Shown piece by piece: positions 63,588-64,000 of a stretch of DNA of 64,000 nucleotides. The stretch covers positions 9,588-73,587 of the forward strand of contig DASRLO010000141.1 of NCBI GenBank assembly GCA_035648415.1, in the 5' to 3' direction. The position numbers and the translations under genes are program-made. The stretch comes from DATARH01 sp035648415. Lineage in GTDB: Bacteria > Pseudomonadota > Alphaproteobacteria > ATCC43930 > CGMCC-115725. The notes under the pieces were generated by a model. It was given only the letters and a program-made list of their open reading frames with translations. It was not told the DNA's origin and ran no database searches. Each line of letters starts with the position of its first letter. The stretch's first letter is position 1.

Positions 63588-63661
63588 TCCCCGGCGAAAG
63601 CCGGGGTCCATTTTTCCGGCGCTCGGAGGGCTTACAAGTGGGTCCCGGCTTTCGCCGGGAA
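63588..63661. repeat. Dispersed inverted-repeat element
   Basis: Two inverted copies of ccggcgaaagccggg (perfect over 15 bases) about 35 bases apart, with gggtccattt and gtgggtccc around them. Each copy is itself a hairpin. A common alphaproteobacterial intergenic repeat type. Confidence 0.65.
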
Positions 63662-63743
63662 GCGGCGAAGATCCTGACACGTTCACCACCCCGGCAAGAG
63701 AGCCCCCACCCCAACCATTCCCGCTTTAGACTAGGCTCCGGAC

Positions 63744-63890
63744 TCATAACCAGTAGCACAGGACGGCGGCGAGGCAGACGGCGGCGAGGAAGTTTTGAGC
63801 GAGACGGTCGTATCGTGTGGCAATCCGGCGGAAGTCCTTGAGGCGCCCGAACATGCGTTCGATCGCGTTCTTGTTGACGGGCGGCCAAGT
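63744..63890 (-). pseudogene. IS5 transposase C-terminal fragment
   Basis: The minus-strand tail (NAIERMFGRLKDFRRIATRYD ... VCLAAVLCYWL) lacks the catalytic N-terminal part, which lies in the opposite orientation on the other side of the junction. Not able to make active transposase by itself. Confidence 0.7.
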
Positions 63891-64000
63891 GGCCGATTGC
63901 GTGGCCGCCGATGTCCTGCTCGACCAGATGGGTGCGGCCGAAATCCTGCACGCCGACAAGGGTTATGACACCAACGCCGTCCGCGACAAGATCGAGAGCA
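63868..64000 (+). pseudogene. IS5 transposase internal fragment (runs off the window)
   Basis: Plus-strand frame LLTGGQVADCVAADVLLDQM with the conserved DKGYD motif (a catalytic-Asp region of the DDE fold) near AEILHADKGYD. The continuation lies beyond 64000; upstream it is broken at the junction with the inverted tail. Confidence 0.65.

Larger units (their letters stand above)
63727..64000. mobile_element. IS5-family insertion sequence, rearranged and cut by the window end
   Basis: On the minus strand, the C-terminus of an IS5-type transposase reads NKNAIERMFGRLKDFRRIATRYDRLA and ends YWL at 63744. On the plus strand from about 63868, an internal IS5-type segment reads LLTGGQVADCVAADVLLDQMGAAEILHADKGYDTNAVR (core AEILHADKGYDTNAV). 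The two pieces are head to head and share a junction near gttcttgttgac. The stretch ctaggctccggactcat at 63731 looks like the IS terminal region. It is the end of an element that has undergone an internal inversion or the fusion of two copies. Confidence 0.7.

Noticed and set aside
63540..63743. A tRNA attachment site for an integrated island
   Set aside because: No tRNA-like cloverleaf or integrase was seen; the stretch contains only a dispersed hairpin repeat.

Overview
The window is about 64 kb of GC-rich DNA from an alphaproteobacterium. The indicators are a CcrM-type GANTC methyltransferase next to rnhB, an MlaA-MlaC pair, a NepR-like small protein, an ArsR/methyltransferase-metF-metH operon, the eukaryote-like NADP isocitrate dehydrogenase and a DgcN-DgcA pair. 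A Rhodospirillales-like or Rhizobiales-like soil or water bacterium fits, but I cannot name a genus. The 5' edge cuts an amidohydrolase gene and the 3' edge cuts an IS5-family element.

Layout. 1-4.8 kb: partial amidohydrolase, flavin monooxygenase, HSL-type esterase, CobW GTPase, orphan ParA. 4.8-11.3 kb: a minus-strand cluster of two tandem DUF1800 paralogues, one DUF1501 protein and an M3 oligopeptidase coupled by a 4-base overlap. 11.4-14 kb: CoA-ester lyase, a two-cluster Fe-S protein and a NepR-like orphan. 14.1-19 kb: a branched-chain amino acid type ABC transporter whose second permease and first ATPase are fused, preceded by a perfect 30-base palindrome. 19-25.9 kb: MFS symporter, Uma2 nuclease, HIT protein, ccrM, rnhB, EF-hand protein, citrate-synthase-like protein, small lipoprotein. 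26-28.5 kb: L,D-transpeptidase and MepK-like endopeptidase, a cell-wall 3-3 crosslink pair. 28.7-37.1 kb: small-molecule enzymes, an MscS channel, icd, LOG and a LysM protein with a coding minisatellite. 37.1-42.8 kb: AlkA-like glycosylase, DgcA and DgcN (D-glutamate catabolism), a lipoprotein, an orphan histidine kinase and a TauD-family dioxygenase. 43-50.2 kb: MATE pump, RND permease and adaptor with their TetR regulator and a palindromic operator, MgtC. 50.3-53.7 kb: EttA, then MlaC and MlaA for lipid asymmetry. 53.9-59.4 kb: the methionine operon with its own palindromic operator. 59.4-64 kb: a decayed defence locus made of a frameshifted specificity subunit, an intact nuclease-methyltransferase fusion, the tail of a second methyltransferase, and a rearranged IS5-type insertion sequence.

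Most of the window is ordinary chromosomal backbone with short operons. The parts that reward a second look are the degenerate restriction-modification/IS end, the DUF1501/DUF1800/M3 cluster, the three perfect palindromes near regulated genes, and the citrate-synthase-like protein with a catalytic Asp-to-Glu change. No tRNA, rRNA, CRISPR array or prophage was recognised. All calls come from reading the sequence; no database search was possible.
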